In this document: positions 45,868 to 56,166 of the stretch, piece by piece | Layout: every line of letters starts with the position of its first letter | How positions within the stretch are numbered: position 1 is the first letter of the stretch | The notes under the pieces: generated by a model | What the model was told of the DNA's origin: nothing | The model's input: only the letters and a program-made list of their open reading frames with translations | The model's database searches: none | Translations under genes and position numbers: made by a program | Source of the DNA: Agromyces tardus | GTDB lineage: Bacteria > Actinomycetota > Actinomycetes > Actinomycetales > Microbacteriaceae | Length of the DNA stretch: 64,000 nt | NCBI RefSeq assembly: GCF_003710805.1 | Contig: NZ_RHHB01000010.1 | Coordinates: forward strand, 1 to 64,000 | Reading direction: 5' to 3'

Positions 45868-46817
45868 ACGTGGACTCCTTCGTCCCGCTCTCGGAGCAGC
45901 CGGAGGCCGCTCGTGATCACCTCACCGTACAGTTCATCCGGGTCCAGGCGGCGGAGTTCGTCGGCGAGGCAGTCGCGGAGGCTGCGACGGGGGAGTGCGA
46001 CGTCGTGCAGGGGCTGGCCGGGCTGGCGCAGCGTCGCGACGCCGGGAACGTCGCGCACGAGTTCGATGACACCGCTCGCACGCTCGAGCTCCACGCCGTG
46101 GATGCCCCGTGAGCCGTGCTCGAGACCGGCCAGGATGCACGTGGTCTTCGCGCCGAGCTGCTCCTGCAGCCAGGCGGCGAGGAGGGTGGTCGAGGGCGAG
46201 TCGATCGAGCCCGTGACGCGCACGGCCGTCACCGGCTCGTACGGGGGCTGGTCGAGCACCGCAGCGAGTTGGGCCCGCCACAGGGTCAGGCGCGTCCAAG
46301 CGAAGTCGGCGTCGCCCGGCGTGTAGTGCTGCTCGAGGGTGAGGAGCGCCGCCTGCGGGTCGGGCTGCGCCGAGGCATCCGTGATGCGACGGCTGGCGAT
46401 GCGCCCGAGCGGCGACGTGCCGGGCACGTCGGGCGCGATGCCCGGCCACCAGGTGACGACCGGCGCGTCGGGCAGCAGGAGGCCCATGACGAGGCTCTCC
46501 TGGTCGAGCGCGGCGTCGCCGCGGGCGCGGAGGACGATGACCTCGCTCGCACCGGCGTCGCCGCCGACGCGGATCTCGGCGTCGAGGCGAGCCTCGCCCT
46601 GCTCGGTGCCGGGTTCGGTCGACACCACGATGACGCGCATCGGATGCTCACGCGAAGCGTCGTTCGCCGCCTCGATGGCCTCCTCCTCGGCATCGGGGGT
46701 CGTGGCGATGACGAGGGTGAGCACGCGGCCGAGGGCCACCACCCCGCCGTCCTCGCGGATCTTGACGAGGGTCTTCGACACCTGGCTGGTGGTGGTGTCG
46801 GGCAGGTCGACGATCAC
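45864..46817 (-). CDS. opcA: Glucose-6-phosphate dehydrogenase assembly protein OpcA
   Basis: 317-residue protein needed for assembly or redox control of Zwf in cyanobacteria and actinobacteria. I use the GTG at 46817 (VIVDLPDTTTSQVSKTL), which overlaps the zwf stop by 4 nt; the open frame runs much further upstream inside zwf. Conserved features are GRVLTLVIATT near the N-terminus, the AEIRVGGDAGASEVIVLRARG strand, LLLPDAPVVTWWPG, RRITDAS, YTPGDADFAWTRLTLWRAQLAA and RRSLRDCLADELRRLDPDELYG. No catalytic motif is known. Placement directly behind zwf supports the role. Confidence 0.95.
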   Translation of the reverse strand: MIVDLPDTTTSQVSKTLVKIREDGGVVALGRVLTLVIATTPDAEEEAIEAANDASREHPMRVIVVSTEPGTEQGEARLDAEIRVGGDAGASEVIVLRARGDAALDQESLVMGLLLPDAPVVTWWPGIAPDVPGTSPLGRIASRRITDASAQPDPQAALLTLEQHYTPGDADFAWTRLTLWRAQLAAVLDQPPYEPVTAVRVTGSIDSPSTTLLAAWLQEQLGAKTTCILAGLEHGSRGIHGVELERASGVIELVRDVPGVATLRQPGQPLHDVALPRRSLRDCLADELRRLDPDELYGEVITSGLRLLRERDEGVHV

Positions 46818-48355
46818 GGGCGCCTCCAGGTTCGTCCGTCGCGGGCGAGGAGCTCGTCGGCCGACGAGGGCCCCCAGGTGCCGGGGCGGTACTGCTCGGG
46901 CTGGCCCTGCGTCGCCCAGAACTCCTCGATCGGGTCGAGGATCTTCCACGAGAGCTCCACTTCCTCCTGGCGGGGGAAGAGGGGCGGGTCGCCGAGCAGC
47001 ACGTCGAGGATGAGCCGCTCGTAGGCCTCGGGGCTCGCCTCGGTGAAGGCGTGGCCGTAGCCGAAGTCCATGGTGACGTCGCGGACCTGCATGCCGGCGC
47101 CCGGCACCTTGGAGCCGAAGCGGATCGTGACGCCCTCGTCGGGCTGCACGCGGATCACGAGCGCGTTCTGGCCGAGCTCCGAGGTCTGGCTGTCGGCGAA
47201 CACCTGCTGGGGCGCACGCTTGAACACGACCGCGATCTCGGTGACGCGGCGACCGAGGCGCTTGCCGGCGCGCAGGTAGAACGGCACGCCGGCCCACCGG
47301 CGGGTGCCGATCGTGAGCTTCATCGCGGCGTACGTCTCGGTGGTCGACTCGGGGTTCATGCCGTCCTCGTCGAGGAAGCCGATGACCTTCTCGCCGCCCT
47401 GCCATCCGCCCGCGTACTGGCCGCGGGCCGTGCCCGTGGCGAGGTCGTCGGGCAGGCGCACGGCCGCCAGGATCTTCTCCTTCTCGGCGCGGAGGTCGGC
47501 GGCCTCGAACGAGATCGGCTCCTCCATCGCGGTGAGGGCGAGCAGCTGCAGCAGGTGGTTCTGGATGACGTCGCGCGCCGCGCCGATGCCGTCGTAGTAC
47601 CCCGCGCGCCCACCCACGCCGATGTCCTCGGCCATGGTGATCTGCACGTGGTCGACGTAGTTCGCGTTCCAGATGGGCTCGTAGAGCTGGTTCGCGAAGC
47701 GGAGCGCCAGGATGTTCTGGACCGTCTCCTTGCCGAGGTAGTGGTCGATGCGGAACACCGAGTCGGGCGGGAAGACCGACGCGACGACGTCGTTCAGCTC
47801 CTTCGCCGTCTTGAGGTCGGAGCCGAACGGCTTCTCGATCACCACGCGCCGCCACTGGTCGTCGCGCTGCTCGGTGAGCCCGGAACGCTTCAGCTGCTCG
47901 GTCACGAGCGGGAACGACTTCGGCGGGATCGACAGGTAGAACGCGTGGTTGCCCATCGTGCCGCGCTCGCGGTCGAGCTCCTCGACGACGGTGCGCAGGC
48001 GGTCGAACGCCGCGTCGTCGTCGAAGTCGCCCTGCACGAAGCGGATGCCGCGGGCGAGCTGCTTCCAGACGTCCTCACGGAACTCGGTGCGCGCGTACTG
48101 CTTGACCGAGTCGTGCACGACCGCCTCGAAGTCCTGGTCGTCCCAGTCTCGACGGGCGAAGCCGACGAGCGCGAAGCCCGGGGGCAGGAGCCCCCGGTTC
48201 GCGAGGTCGTACACGGCGGGCATGAGCTTCTTGCGTGACAGGTCGCCGGTCACGCCGAAGATGATGAGGCTCGACGGCCCCGCGATCCGGTTGAGCCGAT
48301 AGTCCTTCGGCGACCGGAGCGGGTTGTGCGTCGCGGTGATCTCGGCGGGTTGCAT
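46814..48355 (-). CDS. zwf: Glucose-6-phosphate 1-dehydrogenase
   Basis: NADP-dependent entry enzyme of the oxidative pentose phosphate pathway. 513 residues from ATG 48355 (MQPAEITATHNPLRSPKDYRL). NADP motif IIFGVTGDLSRKKLMPAVYDLANRG, active site RIDHYLGKETVQNILALRFAN with catalytic His region, and VIEKPFGSDLKTA. The C-terminal half contains the antiparallel sheet used for tetramer formation. The longer frame to 48967 overlaps pgi and is rejected. Stop overlaps the opcA start. Confidence 0.97.
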   Translation of the reverse strand: MQPAEITATHNPLRSPKDYRLNRIAGPSSLIIFGVTGDLSRKKLMPAVYDLANRGLLPPGFALVGFARRDWDDQDFEAVVHDSVKQYARTEFREDVWKQLARGIRFVQGDFDDDAAFDRLRTVVEELDRERGTMGNHAFYLSIPPKSFPLVTEQLKRSGLTEQRDDQWRRVVIEKPFGSDLKTAKELNDVVASVFPPDSVFRIDHYLGKETVQNILALRFANQLYEPIWNANYVDHVQITMAEDIGVGGRAGYYDGIGAARDVIQNHLLQLLALTAMEEPISFEAADLRAEKEKILAAVRLPDDLATGTARGQYAGGWQGGEKVIGFLDEDGMNPESTTETYAAMKLTIGTRRWAGVPFYLRAGKRLGRRVTEIAVVFKRAPQQVFADSQTSELGQNALVIRVQPDEGVTIRFGSKVPGAGMQVRDVTMDFGYGHAFTEASPEAYERLILDVLLGDPPLFPRQEEVELSWKILDPIEEFWATQGQPEQYRPGTWGPSSADELLARDGRTWRRP

Positions 48356-48372
48356 TCGCTTCTCCGGCGTCC

Positions 48373-49977
48373 TCAGCCGATCGCGTCGAGCAGCGTCGCG
48401 AGGTTCGCGGCGGGCTCGGTGAGCGTGAGCGTCAATACCGGGCGGTCGTGCTCGGCGAGCACGCTCGCGTCGCCCGAGGCCTGTGCTGCGATGAGCTGGC
48501 CGAACGTGAACGGCCGCTCGGGGATCGACAGGTCTTCGGTCGGGCGCTGCGTGAGCTGGAGGAACACGCCGACCGCGGGGCCGCCCTTGTGGAACTGGCC
48601 CGTCGAGTGCAGGAAGCGGGGACCCCAGCCGAAGGTGACCGGTCGTCCGGCACGCGCGGCCAGCGCGTCGCGCAGCTGCGCCACCTCGGGGTACGCGACG
48701 CGGTCCACGTACGCCTGCACGGAGAGGTAGCCGTTCGCCGGGAGCTCCTCGAGGAGCACGTCGATGGCGGAGCGGAGGTCGCTCGACGCGCCGATGACCT
48801 CGGGGGTGCCGCGCACCTCGATGCCCTCGGACACGAAGGCGGCGGGCGCCGGCTCGGGCCGCGCGTCGAGCAGGCCGCGGGCCGCGATCTTGGCGGACTC
48901 CACGTCGGGCTGGTCGAACGGGTTGATGCCGAGGATGCGGCCGGCGACGGCGGTCGCGTACTCCCACACCAGGAGTTGTGCGCCGAGGCTGCCGGAGACC
49001 CGGATCTCGCCGGTGTCGTGGCGCGAGAAGATCTCGTCGCCCGCGTCGTCGACGAGCCGCACGACCTGGAGGTCGTCGAGGTTCGCCGAGAGCTCGGGGG
49101 AGTCGACGTCGAGCACGACGGGCAGGATGCCGGTGCCCTCCTTGCCGGTGGACTCGGCGATCAGCTGCTCGGCCCAGTCGGCGAAGCCCACGATGTGCGT
49201 GCCGTCGGCGACGATCCCGAGCTTGTCCTTGAGCGGCGAGGTGGCGGAGATGGCTGCGCCGAGCACGAGGCCCGGGTTGGTCTCGCTGTCGATCGCGAGC
49301 GAGAGCTCGATCGTCTCAGCCTCGTCGAGGATCTCGGAGATGTTCACGCCCGCGAGGCCGGACGGCACGAGGCCGAACGCCGTGAGCGCGGAGTAGCGGC
49401 CGCCGACGGTCGGGTCGGCGTTGAACACGCGGTACCCGGCAGCCCGGGCCGACTCGTCGAGCGGCGAGCCCGGGTCGGTCACGACGATGATGCGCTTCGC
49501 GGGGTCGATGCCCGCATCGCGGAACGCCTGCTCGTACGCACGGCGCTGGCTGTCGGTCTCGACCGTCGAGCCGGACTTCGACGACACGACGAGGGCCGAT
49601 GACGTCAGCCGGTCGGCGAGCGCGGCGCGGACCTGGCCCGGCTCGGTCGAGTCGAGCACGGTGAGGTGGGCGCGCGTCGTACGCGTGATGACCTCGGGGG
49701 CGAGCGACGAGCCGCCCATGCCGCCGAGCACGATGTGGTCGACGCCCTCGGCGAGCAGCTCGTCGCGCAGGGCCAGGATCTCGGGCACGAGCGGGCGGGA
49801 GACCGCCACGGCCTCGACCCAGCCGAGGCGCTTGGACGCCTCGGCCTCGGCCTCGGGACCCCAGAGGGCCCCGTCGAGCCCCGTGATGCCCGAGGCGACG
49901 CGGTCGGCGACGAGCTGGGGCACGGTGCGGCGCACGGCGTCGGCCGCCGCGCCGCTCACGGAGATGCGGAAGCTCAT
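48373..49977 (-). CDS. pgi: Glucose-6-phosphate isomerase, divergent actinobacterial type
   Basis: Interconverts glucose 6-phosphate and fructose 6-phosphate. 534 residues from ATG 49977 ([15 protein letters not shown]) with GAGGAGG upstream; it overlaps the tal stop by 4 nt. Two SIS-type sugar-isomerase domains: [14 protein letters not shown], the phosphosugar loop [35 protein letters not shown] and [14 protein letters not shown], with [12 protein letters not shown] near the C-terminus. It differs clearly from the E. coli type in loop sequences. Its place within the pentose phosphate operon lets fructose 6-phosphate be recycled to Zwf. Confidence 0.9.
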   Translation of the reverse strand: MSFRISVSGAAADAVRRTVPQLVADRVASGITGLDGALWGPEAEAEASKRLGWVEAVAVSRPLVPEILALRDELLAEGVDHIVLGGMGGSSLAPEVITRTTRAHLTVLDSTEPGQVRAALADRLTSSALVVSSKSGSTVETDSQRRAYEQAFRDAGIDPAKRIIVVTDPGSPLDESARAAGYRVFNADPTVGGRYSALTAFGLVPSGLAGVNISEILDEAETIELSLAIDSETNPGLVLGAAISATSPLKDKLGIVADGTHIVGFADWAEQLIAESTGKEGTGILPVVLDVDSPELSANLDDLQVVRLVDDAGDEIFSRHDTGEIRVSGSLGAQLLVWEYATAVAGRILGINPFDQPDVESAKIAARGLLDARPEPAPAAFVSEGIEVRGTPEVIGASSDLRSAIDVLLEELPANGYLSVQAYVDRVAYPEVAQLRDALAARAGRPVTFGWGPRFLHSTGQFHKGGPAVGVFLQLTQRPTEDLSIPERPFTFGQLIAAQASGDASVLAEHDRPVLTLTLTEPAANLATLLDAIG

Positions 49978-51083
49978 CGTGCCTCCTCCAGCGCGGTGCG
50001 CACGGTCTCGAGCAGTTCGTGCCACGAGACGATGAACTTCTCGACGCCCTCGCGCTCGAGCACGAGGGTGACGTCGTCGTAGTCGACGCCCACGCCCGCG
50101 AGCGCGTCGAGCACCTTGCCGGCGTCGGCGAAGGCACCGGTGACGGTGTCGCCCTCGATCACGCCGTGGTCGAACGTGGCCTCGAGGGTCTTCTCGGGCA
50201 TCGTGTTGACGACGCCGGGCGCGACGAGCTCGGTGACGTAGAGGGTGTCGGGCAGCGCCGGGTCCTTGACGCCGGTGGACGCCCAGAGGGGGCGCTGGCG
50301 GTTGGCGCCCGCGTCGAGCAGCGCGACCGCGCGCTCCGATGCGAACTCCTCGAGGAACAGCTCGTAGGCGAGGCGGGCGTTCGCGACGCCGGCCTTGCTC
50401 TTGAGCGCGAGCGCCTCGTCGGTGCCGATCTCCGTGAGGCGCTTGTCGATCTCGGTGTCGACGCGCGACACGAAGAACGAGGCGACCGAGTGGATCGTCG
50501 AGAGGTCGACGCCGGCGGCCTTCGCCTGCTCGAGCCCGGTGAGGTACGCGTCGATGACGGCGCGGTAGCGGTCGAGGCTGAAGATGAGCGTGACATTGAC
50601 ACTGATGCCGGCGCCGATCGCGGCGGTGATCGCGGGCAGGCCCTCGAGCGTCGCCGGGATCTTGATCATGACGTTGGGCCGGTCGACCTTCTCCCAGAGC
50701 GCGTGCGCCTGGGCGATCGTCGCGTCGGTGTCGTTCGCGAGGTCGGGGGAGACCTCGATCGAGACGCGGCCGTCGTAGCCGGCCGACGCGTCGTAGACGG
50801 GGCGGAAGACGTCGGCCGCATCGCGCACGTCGTCGGTGGTGGTCTCGAACACCGCCGTGTCGACATCGGCGCCCGCGGCGGCGAGCTCGTGGAGCTGCGC
50901 CTGGTAGCCGTCGCCCTTCGAGAGGGCGCCCGCGAAGATCGTGGGGTTGGTGGTGACGCCGACGACGTTGCGCTCGGCGATGAGGCGTGCGAGGCCACCC
51001 GACGTGATGCGCCCACGCGAGAGGTCGTCGAGCCAGATGCTGACGCCGGCCTCGGAGAGGGCGGCGGTGGGGGAGGTGCTCAT
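49974..51083 (-). CDS. tal: Transaldolase
   Basis: Moves a dihydroxyacetone unit from sedoheptulose 7-phosphate to glyceraldehyde 3-phosphate. 369 residues from ATG 51083 ([26 protein letters not shown]) with AAGGAGAT upstream. TIM barrel with [23 protein letters not shown], the Schiff-base lysine in [30 protein letters not shown] and [14 protein letters not shown]. Length and motifs fit the long actinobacterial transaldolase class. Confidence 0.97.
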   Translation of the reverse strand: MSTSPTAALSEAGVSIWLDDLSRGRITSGGLARLIAERNVVGVTTNPTIFAGALSKGDGYQAQLHELAAAGADVDTAVFETTTDDVRDAADVFRPVYDASAGYDGRVSIEVSPDLANDTDATIAQAHALWEKVDRPNVMIKIPATLEGLPAITAAIGAGISVNVTLIFSLDRYRAVIDAYLTGLEQAKAAGVDLSTIHSVASFFVSRVDTEIDKRLTEIGTDEALALKSKAGVANARLAYELFLEEFASERAVALLDAGANRQRPLWASTGVKDPALPDTLYVTELVAPGVVNTMPEKTLEATFDHGVIEGDTVTGAFADAGKVLDALAGVGVDYDDVTLVLEREGVEKFIVSWHELLETVRTALEEAR

Positions 51084-51108
51084 GGTGCTGGATCTCCTTC
51101 GTGCTCGG

Positions 51109-53202
51109 TCAGGACGACGCGAGCGATTCCTTCGCGGCGGCGACGACGGCCTCGGCCGTGATGCCGAACTCGCGGAACAGGGTCTTGTAGTCGGCGGAGG
51201 CGCCGAAGTGCTCGATGGACACGGCGCGGCCGCGGGTGCCGAGGTAGCGCTGCCACGAGAGGGCGATGCCGGCCTCGACCGAGACGCGGGCGGTGACGGA
51301 TGCGGGGAGCACCGACTCGCGGTACGCGGCATCCTGCTGCTCGAACCACTCGAGGCTCGGGGCCGACACGACGCGTGCGCCGATGCCCTCGGCCGCGAGC
51401 TCGCCACGCGCGGCGAGGGCGAGCTGCACCTCGGAGCCGGTCGCGATGAGGATCACGTCGGGGGTGCCCGACGCTGCCTCGGCGAGCACGTACGCGCCCT
51501 TGCCGACGTTCGTCGCCGAGGCGAGCGTGTCACCGGATGCCTCGCCGTCGCCGCGCTCGAACACCGGGATGTTCTGGCGCGTCAGCGCGATGCCGGCGGG
51601 GGCGTCGCGGCGCTTGAGGATCTCGAGCCACGCGTGGGACACCTCGTTCGCATCGGCGGGGCGCACCACGGCGAGGCCGGGGATCGCCCGCAGCGTGGCG
51701 AGCTGCTCGATGGGCTGGTGGGTCGGGCCGTCCTCGCCGAGCGCGACGGAGTCGTGCGTCCACACGAAGGTCGACGGCACGCCCATGAGGGCGGCGAGCC
51801 GCACCGCGGGGCGCATGTAGTCGCTGAAGATGAGGAACGTGCCGCCGAAGGGCCGGGTCGGTCCGTGCAGCACGATGCCGTTGAGGATCGCCGCCATGGC
51901 GTGCTCGCGGATGCCGAAGTGCAGCACCCTGCCGTACGGGTTGCCGGCGAATTCGTGCGTCGACCACTCGGTGGGGATGAACGACGCCGCACCGTTGATG
52001 GTCGTGAGGTTCGACTCGGCGAGGTCGGCCGACCCGCCCCAGAACTCGGGGAGCTCGGCGGCGAGCGCGTTGATGACCTTGCCGGACGCGGCGCGGGTCG
52101 ACACGTCGCTGCCCGCCTCGAACACGGGAAGCGCGGACTCGATGCCCTCGGGCAGCTCGCCGGCCTCGAGCCGGTCGAGGAGCGCCTTGCGCTCGGGGTT
52201 CGCCGCGGCCCAGGCGTCGAACGCCTGCTGCCACTCGGCGCGCTGCGCGGCGCCGCGCTCGAGCGCGCCGCGGGTGCGGGCGATCACGTCGTCGGCGACG
52301 ACGAAGGTCTGCTCGGGGTCGAAGCCGAGCACCTCCTTCGTGGCGGCGAGCTCGGCCGCGCCAAGGGCGGAGCCGTGGATCTTGCCCGTGTTCTGCTTGC
52401 CGGGACTCGGCCAGCCGATGATGGTCTTGAGGATGATGATCGAGGGCTTGCCGGTCTCGCCCTTGGCGGCCTCGATGGCGTCGTGGAGCGCGGCGACGTC
52501 TTCGACGTACTCGCCGGTCTTCTTCCAGTCGACGACCTGCACCTGCCAGCCGTAGGCCTCGTAGCGCTTGGCGACGTCTTCGGTGAAGGCGATGTTGGTG
52601 TCGTCCTCGATGGAGATCTGGTTCGAGTCGTAGATCACGACGAGGTTGCCGAGCTGCTGGTGGCCCGCGAGCGAGGACGCCTCGCTCGTCACGCCCTCCT
52701 GCAGGTCGCCGTCGCCGGCGATGACGTACACGAAGTGGTCGAACGGGCTCGTGCCGGGTGCGGCATCCGGATCGAACAGCCCGCGCTCGTAGCGGGCGGC
52801 GTACGCGAAGCCGACCGCCGAGGAGAGCCCCTGGCCGAGCGGGCCGGTGGTGATCTCGACGCCGTCGGTGTGGCCGTACTCGGGGTGGCCGGGGGTCTTG
52901 GAGCCCCACGTGCGGAGGGCCTTGAGGTCGTCGAGCTCGAGGCCGTCGCCGGCCAGGTAGAGCTGCACGTACTGCGTGAGCGAGCTGTGACCGGCCGACA
53001 GGATGAACCGGTCGCGGCCGAGCCAGCGGTGGTCGGCCGGGTCGCGGCGCATGACCTTCTGGAAGAGGAGGTAGGCGGCGGGAGCGAGGCTCATCGCCGT
53101 GCCGGGGTGCCCGTTGCCGACCTTCTCGACGGCGTCGGCCGCGAGGACGCGGGCGGTGTCCACCGCGCGCTCGTCGATGGGGTCCCAGTGCAGAGTTGCC
53201 AC
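51109..53202 (-). CDS. tkt: Transketolase
   Basis: Thiamine diphosphate enzyme transferring two-carbon units in the pentose phosphate pathway. 697 residues from GTG 53202 ([41 protein letters not shown]). [20 protein letters not shown] is the ThDP-Mg motif. Substrate His residues lie in GHPGT and [23 protein letters not shown], with the acidic cofactor-activating region near [18 protein letters not shown]. The upstream open frame to 53745 has no family similarity. First gene of the minus-strand operon, with a long leader of roughly 150 nt behind a TATACT -10. Confidence 0.97.
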   Translation of the reverse strand: MATLHWDPIDERAVDTARVLAADAVEKVGNGHPGTAMSLAPAAYLLFQKVMRRDPADHRWLGRDRFILSAGHSSLTQYVQLYLAGDGLELDDLKALRTWGSKTPGHPEYGHTDGVEITTGPLGQGLSSAVGFAYAARYERGLFDPDAAPGTSPFDHFVYVIAGDGDLQEGVTSEASSLAGHQQLGNLVVIYDSNQISIEDDTNIAFTEDVAKRYEAYGWQVQVVDWKKTGEYVEDVAALHDAIEAAKGETGKPSIIILKTIIGWPSPGKQNTGKIHGSALGAAELAATKEVLGFDPEQTFVVADDVIARTRGALERGAAQRAEWQQAFDAWAAANPERKALLDRLEAGELPEGIESALPVFEAGSDVSTRAASGKVINALAAELPEFWGGSADLAESNLTTINGAASFIPTEWSTHEFAGNPYGRVLHFGIREHAMAAILNGIVLHGPTRPFGGTFLIFSDYMRPAVRLAALMGVPSTFVWTHDSVALGEDGPTHQPIEQLATLRAIPGLAVVRPADANEVSHAWLEILKRRDAPAGIALTRQNIPVFERGDGEASGDTLASATNVGKGAYVLAEAASGTPDVILIATGSEVQLALAARGELAAEGIGARVVSAPSLEWFEQQDAAYRESVLPASVTARVSVEAGIALSWQRYLGTRGRAVSIEHFGASADYKTLFREFGITAEAVVAAAKESLASS

Positions 53203-53524
53203 GAGGTTGCTGTTCCTTCCGATCGTGACGGTGTGCGGGAGCAGGAAGGGCTCCCGACCCGCCGGATACACGACGGCGCGGTGGAGCCTGGCGACCGATC
53301 CGATCGGACGTCGCGAGACGGCACTGCGAATCCGCGCCGCCGGGCGCGCTGTGCTCAAGTATATGGATCCGGGGGGCACTGTGACGGGCTGTGACTCACA
53401 CGCGCGCGCAGGCGATGTGAGGAGGAAAGGGCATTCCGGCGGCCGCGCGCAACGGGCATGGCCTAGAATCGAGTCCGGTCGCGCGGGGTCTGGACGAAAC
53501 GTGCCCGCGCCCGGAAGAGGAACG
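53203..53524. promoter_or_regulatory. 322-bp divergent intergenic region tkt / ctaB
   Basis: The only gap over 300 bp. On the minus strand TATACT (53358-53363) is the likely tkt -10, giving a leader of about 150 nt. On the plus strand TAGAAT (53464-53469) is the likely ctaB -10, start near 53476, with GAAGAGG before the ATG. Between them CTGTGAC occurs at 53379 and again at 53389, 10 bp apart, and the second copy is part of the palindrome TGTGA-C-TCACA (53390-53400). That site covers the tkt -35 region and is a candidate operator. No gene is seen in the gap. Confidence 0.5.
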
Positions 53525-54445
53525 ATGCAGGCAATCGCAGAAGCCCGTGACACGCGACGGGCGACGGGTCTGCGGCGCAAGGTCGCCGCATACGTCGCCC
53601 TCACGAAACCGCGGGTGATCGAGCTGCTGCTCGTCGTCACGGCGCCCACGATGATCCTCGCGCAGGGCGGCCTGCCCGACCTGTGGCTGCTCGTCGCGAC
53701 GCTCATCGGCGGCGCTATGAGCGCGGGCTCGGCGGGGGCGTTCAACTGCTACATCGACCGCGACATCGACCGCGTCATGAAGCGCACCAAGGGCCGCCCG
53801 CTCGTCACCGGCGAGCTCACCGACCGCGAGGCGCTCGTCTTCGCGTACGCCCTCGGCGTCGCGTCGATCGCCTGGCTCTGGGTCTTCACCAACTGGCTCG
53901 CCGCCCTGCTCTCGCTCGCGGCGATCCTGCTCTACGTCGTCTTCTACAGCCTCATCCTCAAGCGCCGCACCGCCCAGAACATCGTCTGGGGCGGCGTCGC
54001 CGGCTGCATGCCCGTGCTCATCGGCTGGGCAGCGGTGACCGAGAGCCTCAGCTGGACGCCGTTCATCCTGTTCCTCATCATCTTCCTGTGGACGCCGCCG
54101 CACTACTGGCCGCTCTCCATGAAGTACAAGGCCGACTACGCCGCCGCCGGCGTGCCCATGCTCGCCGTGGTGCGCGGCCGCGCACAGGTGGGCCTGCAGG
54201 TCATCCTCTACGCGTGGGCCACGGTCGCCTGCTCGCTCCTGCTCATCCCCGTGGCGGGCATGGGCCTCGTGTACTCCGCGGTCGCGCTGGTCACCGGCGG
54301 CTGGTTCCTCTACGAGAGCCACCGCCTCTACAACCTCGCGATCCGCCACGAGCAGGTCTCGCCGATGCGCGTGTTCCACGGCTCCATCGCCTACCTGTCG
54401 CTGCTCTTCCTGGCGATCGGCATCGACCCGCTGCTCCCGTTCTAG
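53525..54445 (+). CDS. ctaB: Protoheme IX farnesyltransferase (heme O synthase)
   Basis: Adds the farnesyl tail to heme B to give heme O for cytochrome oxidase. 306 residues from ATG 53525 ([15 protein letters not shown]); the frame is open upstream across the promoter and is not used there. UbiA-family membrane protein with about nine helices. The two Asp-rich loops are [20 protein letters not shown] and the second near [45 protein letters not shown] is conserved. Functionally paired with ctaA on the opposite strand nearby. Confidence 0.97.
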   Translation: MQAIAEARDTRRATGLRRKVAAYVALTKPRVIELLLVVTAPTMILAQGGLPDLWLLVATLIGGAMSAGSAGAFNCYIDRDIDRVMKRTKGRPLVTGELTDREALVFAYALGVASIAWLWVFTNWLAALLSLAAILLYVVFYSLILKRRTAQNIVWGGVAGCMPVLIGWAAVTESLSWTPFILFLIIFLWTPPHYWPLSMKYKADYAAAGVPMLAVVRGRAQVGLQVILYAWATVACSLLLIPVAGMGLVYSAVALVTGGWFLYESHRLYNLAIRHEQVSPMRVFHGSIAYLSLLFLAIGIDPLLPF

Positions 54446-54452
54446 GGCAGCG

Positions 54453-55073
54453 TCAGCGGTCGGATGCCGCGCCGTCGGCGTCGCCGAGCACGATGTCGTC
54501 GGCGTGGCTCGCGTAGAAGGCCGATTGCCGCGTCATGATCTCGCGCATGTCGGCGGCCCTCGGACTGCCGTAGACCGTGCCGACGAAGTCGAGGCGCTGC
54601 TGGATCGCCTGGATCTCGTCGTGGCGCTCGGGCGGCAGGATCGCGGCAGGGTCGCCGACCGCCACCCACGAGATGGGCACGACCGCGCCCGGGTGGAGCC
54701 TCGTGTTCACCTGCACGACGCCGTTGATGCGCACCTCGGCACCCCGCCCGATCACCGCGCCCGGGAACACGGACGCGCCCGTCGCGAGGAACGCCTCGTC
54801 CTCGACGACCGCCCCGTTGACATGGGCGTGCGGTCCGATGAGCACGCGCTCGCCGATCACCGCGGGGTGGCCGGCGCGTCCGCGCACGAGGGCATGCTCC
54901 ATGACGACGGACCCGTCGCCGATGCACACCTCGCCGTCCTCGGCGGTGAGCACCGCGCCGTACAGGATGCGCACGCCCGCGCCGACCGTGACGTCGCCGG
55001 AGACCACCGCGTTCGGTGCGACCGTGGCGCTCGGGTGCACGACGGGCCGCCGACCGCGGTGTTCGATGAGCAT
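54453..55073 (-). CDS. Left-handed beta-helix protein, gamma-carbonic anhydrase / acyltransferase-like
   Basis: 206 residues from ATG 55073 (MLIEHRGRRPVVHPSATVAPNAVVSGDV), one base after the ctaA stop; a start at 55118 lies inside ctaA. Hexapeptide repeats (VSGDVTVGAGVRI, VCIGDGSVVMEH, AVIGERVLIGPHAHVNGAVVEDEAFLATGASVFPGAVIGRG) run over residues 15-130, followed by a helical tail. His residues in VMEHALV and GPHAHV sit where gamma-class carbonic anhydrases bind zinc, but the catalytic set is incomplete. Could be a carbonic anhydrase homologue or an acyltransferase. Probably co-transcribed with ctaA; its 3' end is only 7 nt from the convergent ctaB stop. Confidence 0.75.
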   Translation of the reverse strand: MLIEHRGRRPVVHPSATVAPNAVVSGDVTVGAGVRILYGAVLTAEDGEVCIGDGSVVMEHALVRGRAGHPAVIGERVLIGPHAHVNGAVVEDEAFLATGASVFPGAVIGRGAEVRINGVVQVNTRLHPGAVVPISWVAVGDPAAILPPERHDEIQAIQQRLDFVGTVYGSPRAADMREIMTRQSAFYASHADDIVLGDADGAASDR

Positions 55074-55074
55074 G

Positions 55075-56013
55075 TCAGCGGGCGGATGCCGCCAGCTCGG
55101 CGTCGTCCGTCGCGGCATCCGTCGTCGCCGGGCGCTTCAGGCGCATGACGAACACGGTCATGGCAGCGGCGAGCAGCGCCGCGAGCACCATGTGGAGCCC
55201 CACCGCGACGGGCGGGAGGCCGTTGCGGGCCTGGTAGAGGCCGACGCCGATCTGCACGAGCTCCACGGCGAGCAGCGCGACGGCCCAGCCGAGCGTGGGG
55301 AGGTGCAGGCGCCATGCGGCGACGAGCAGCACGATCGTCAGCGCGAAGAGGGCGTAGCCCGGCCAGGCGTGGACGTGTTCGAGCAGCTCCGAGTCGAAGC
55401 CCGTGCGCCCGGCGTCGGCGTCGCCCGAGTGCGGCCCCGACGCGGTCGTGAGCACGCCGAAGACGATCGAGACCGCGAGCACCGCGGTGGTCGCGTGCGT
55501 GAGCGTCGCGTACCAGCGCGGCACCGCGAGCTCCCGGGGGCCGGGCACGGTGCGAAGGCGCACGAGGAACGCGGCGGTGACGCACACGAGCAGGAGCGAG
55601 GCCACGTAGTGGAAGCCGACGATGAAGGGGTTCAGCCCGGTGAGCACCGTGATGCCGCCCACGACGGCCTGCGCGACGATGCCCAGCAGTACCACGAGCG
55701 AGAGCACCCAGAGGTCGCGGCGGCTGCGCCGCATCCGCCAGACCGACAGCACGACGAGCACGGCGATGATGCCGACGACGCCCGTCATGAGCCGGTTCCC
55801 GAACTCGATGATGCCGTGTATGCCCATCTCGGGCGTCGTGACGAGGGAATCGGCGGTACAGGTGGGCCACGTGGGGCAGCCGAGCCCCGAGCCGGTGAGC
55901 CGCACGGCGCCGCCCGTGCCGATGATGATCGTCTGCGCGAGGAACGAGAGCCACGCGAGCACGCGCACCCTGCGATCGATGACCTCGGGCAGCCACGCGG
56001 TGAAGCGGTTCAC
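55075..56013 (-). CDS. ctaA: Heme A synthase (COX15/CtaA)
   Basis: Oxidises the heme O methyl group to a formyl group, giving heme A. 312 residues from GTG 56013 (VNRFTAWLPEVIDRRVRVLAWLSFLAQ) with AGGAAA upstream. Earlier in-frame starts would read through the leader repeats. Eight transmembrane helices. Conserved His: HGIIEFGNRLMTG, FHYVAS, HVHAWPG and GLHMVLAA. A Cys pair in GSGLGCPTWPTC is the extracytoplasmic disulfide site. The C-terminal tail is Ala/Asp-rich. Last residues overlap no other gene; the beta-helix gene starts next to its stop. Confidence 0.95.
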   Translation of the reverse strand: MNRFTAWLPEVIDRRVRVLAWLSFLAQTIIIGTGGAVRLTGSGLGCPTWPTCTADSLVTTPEMGIHGIIEFGNRLMTGVVGIIAVLVVLSVWRMRRSRRDLWVLSLVVLLGIVAQAVVGGITVLTGLNPFIVGFHYVASLLLVCVTAAFLVRLRTVPGPRELAVPRWYATLTHATTAVLAVSIVFGVLTTASGPHSGDADAGRTGFDSELLEHVHAWPGYALFALTIVLLVAAWRLHLPTLGWAVALLAVELVQIGVGLYQARNGLPPVAVGLHMVLAALLAAAMTVFVMRLKRPATTDAATDDAELAASAR

Positions 56014-56037
56014 GCTCGTCGTTTCCTGATCCGGGTC

Positions 56038-56070
56038 GCGCTGGATCCGCGCTGGGACCGCGCTGGGAGT
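56038..56070. repeat. Three tandem 11-bp repeats in the ctaA leader
   Basis: GCGCTGGATCC, GCGCTGGGACC and GCGCTGGGAGT follow one another without gaps. The 11-bp period is close to a helical turn, so three copies would present the same DNA face. They lie between the ctaA start and its likely promoter. A GGGAC-CGAG-GTCCC inverted repeat follows at about 56072-56085. Confidence 0.7.
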
Positions 56071-56093
56071 CGGGACCGAGGTCCCTGCGACCC

Positions 56094-56166
56094 TATAGAC
56101 TTGATTGGTTGGCGGAGTCCGGCCCGCGTGCCTCGGCACACGGCGGATCCGACACCATTCTAGGTT
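56094..56166. promoter_or_regulatory. Divergent promoter region ctaA / sufB
   Basis: CTATAGACT at 56093-56101 holds a plus-strand -10 (TAGACT 56096-56101) and a minus-strand TATAGG. A second plus-strand -10-like TAGGTT lies at 56161-56166. Between them an imperfect 20-bp palindrome, CCGCGTGCC-TC-GGCACACGG (56124-56143), is a candidate operator or leader hairpin for sufB. No adjacent sufR gene is seen. Confidence 0.4.

Noticed and set aside
51109-53745. N-terminal extension of transketolase by about 180 residues
   Set aside because: The extension crosses the tkt promoter region and enters ctaB. Conserved transketolase sequence starts at [12 protein letters not shown].
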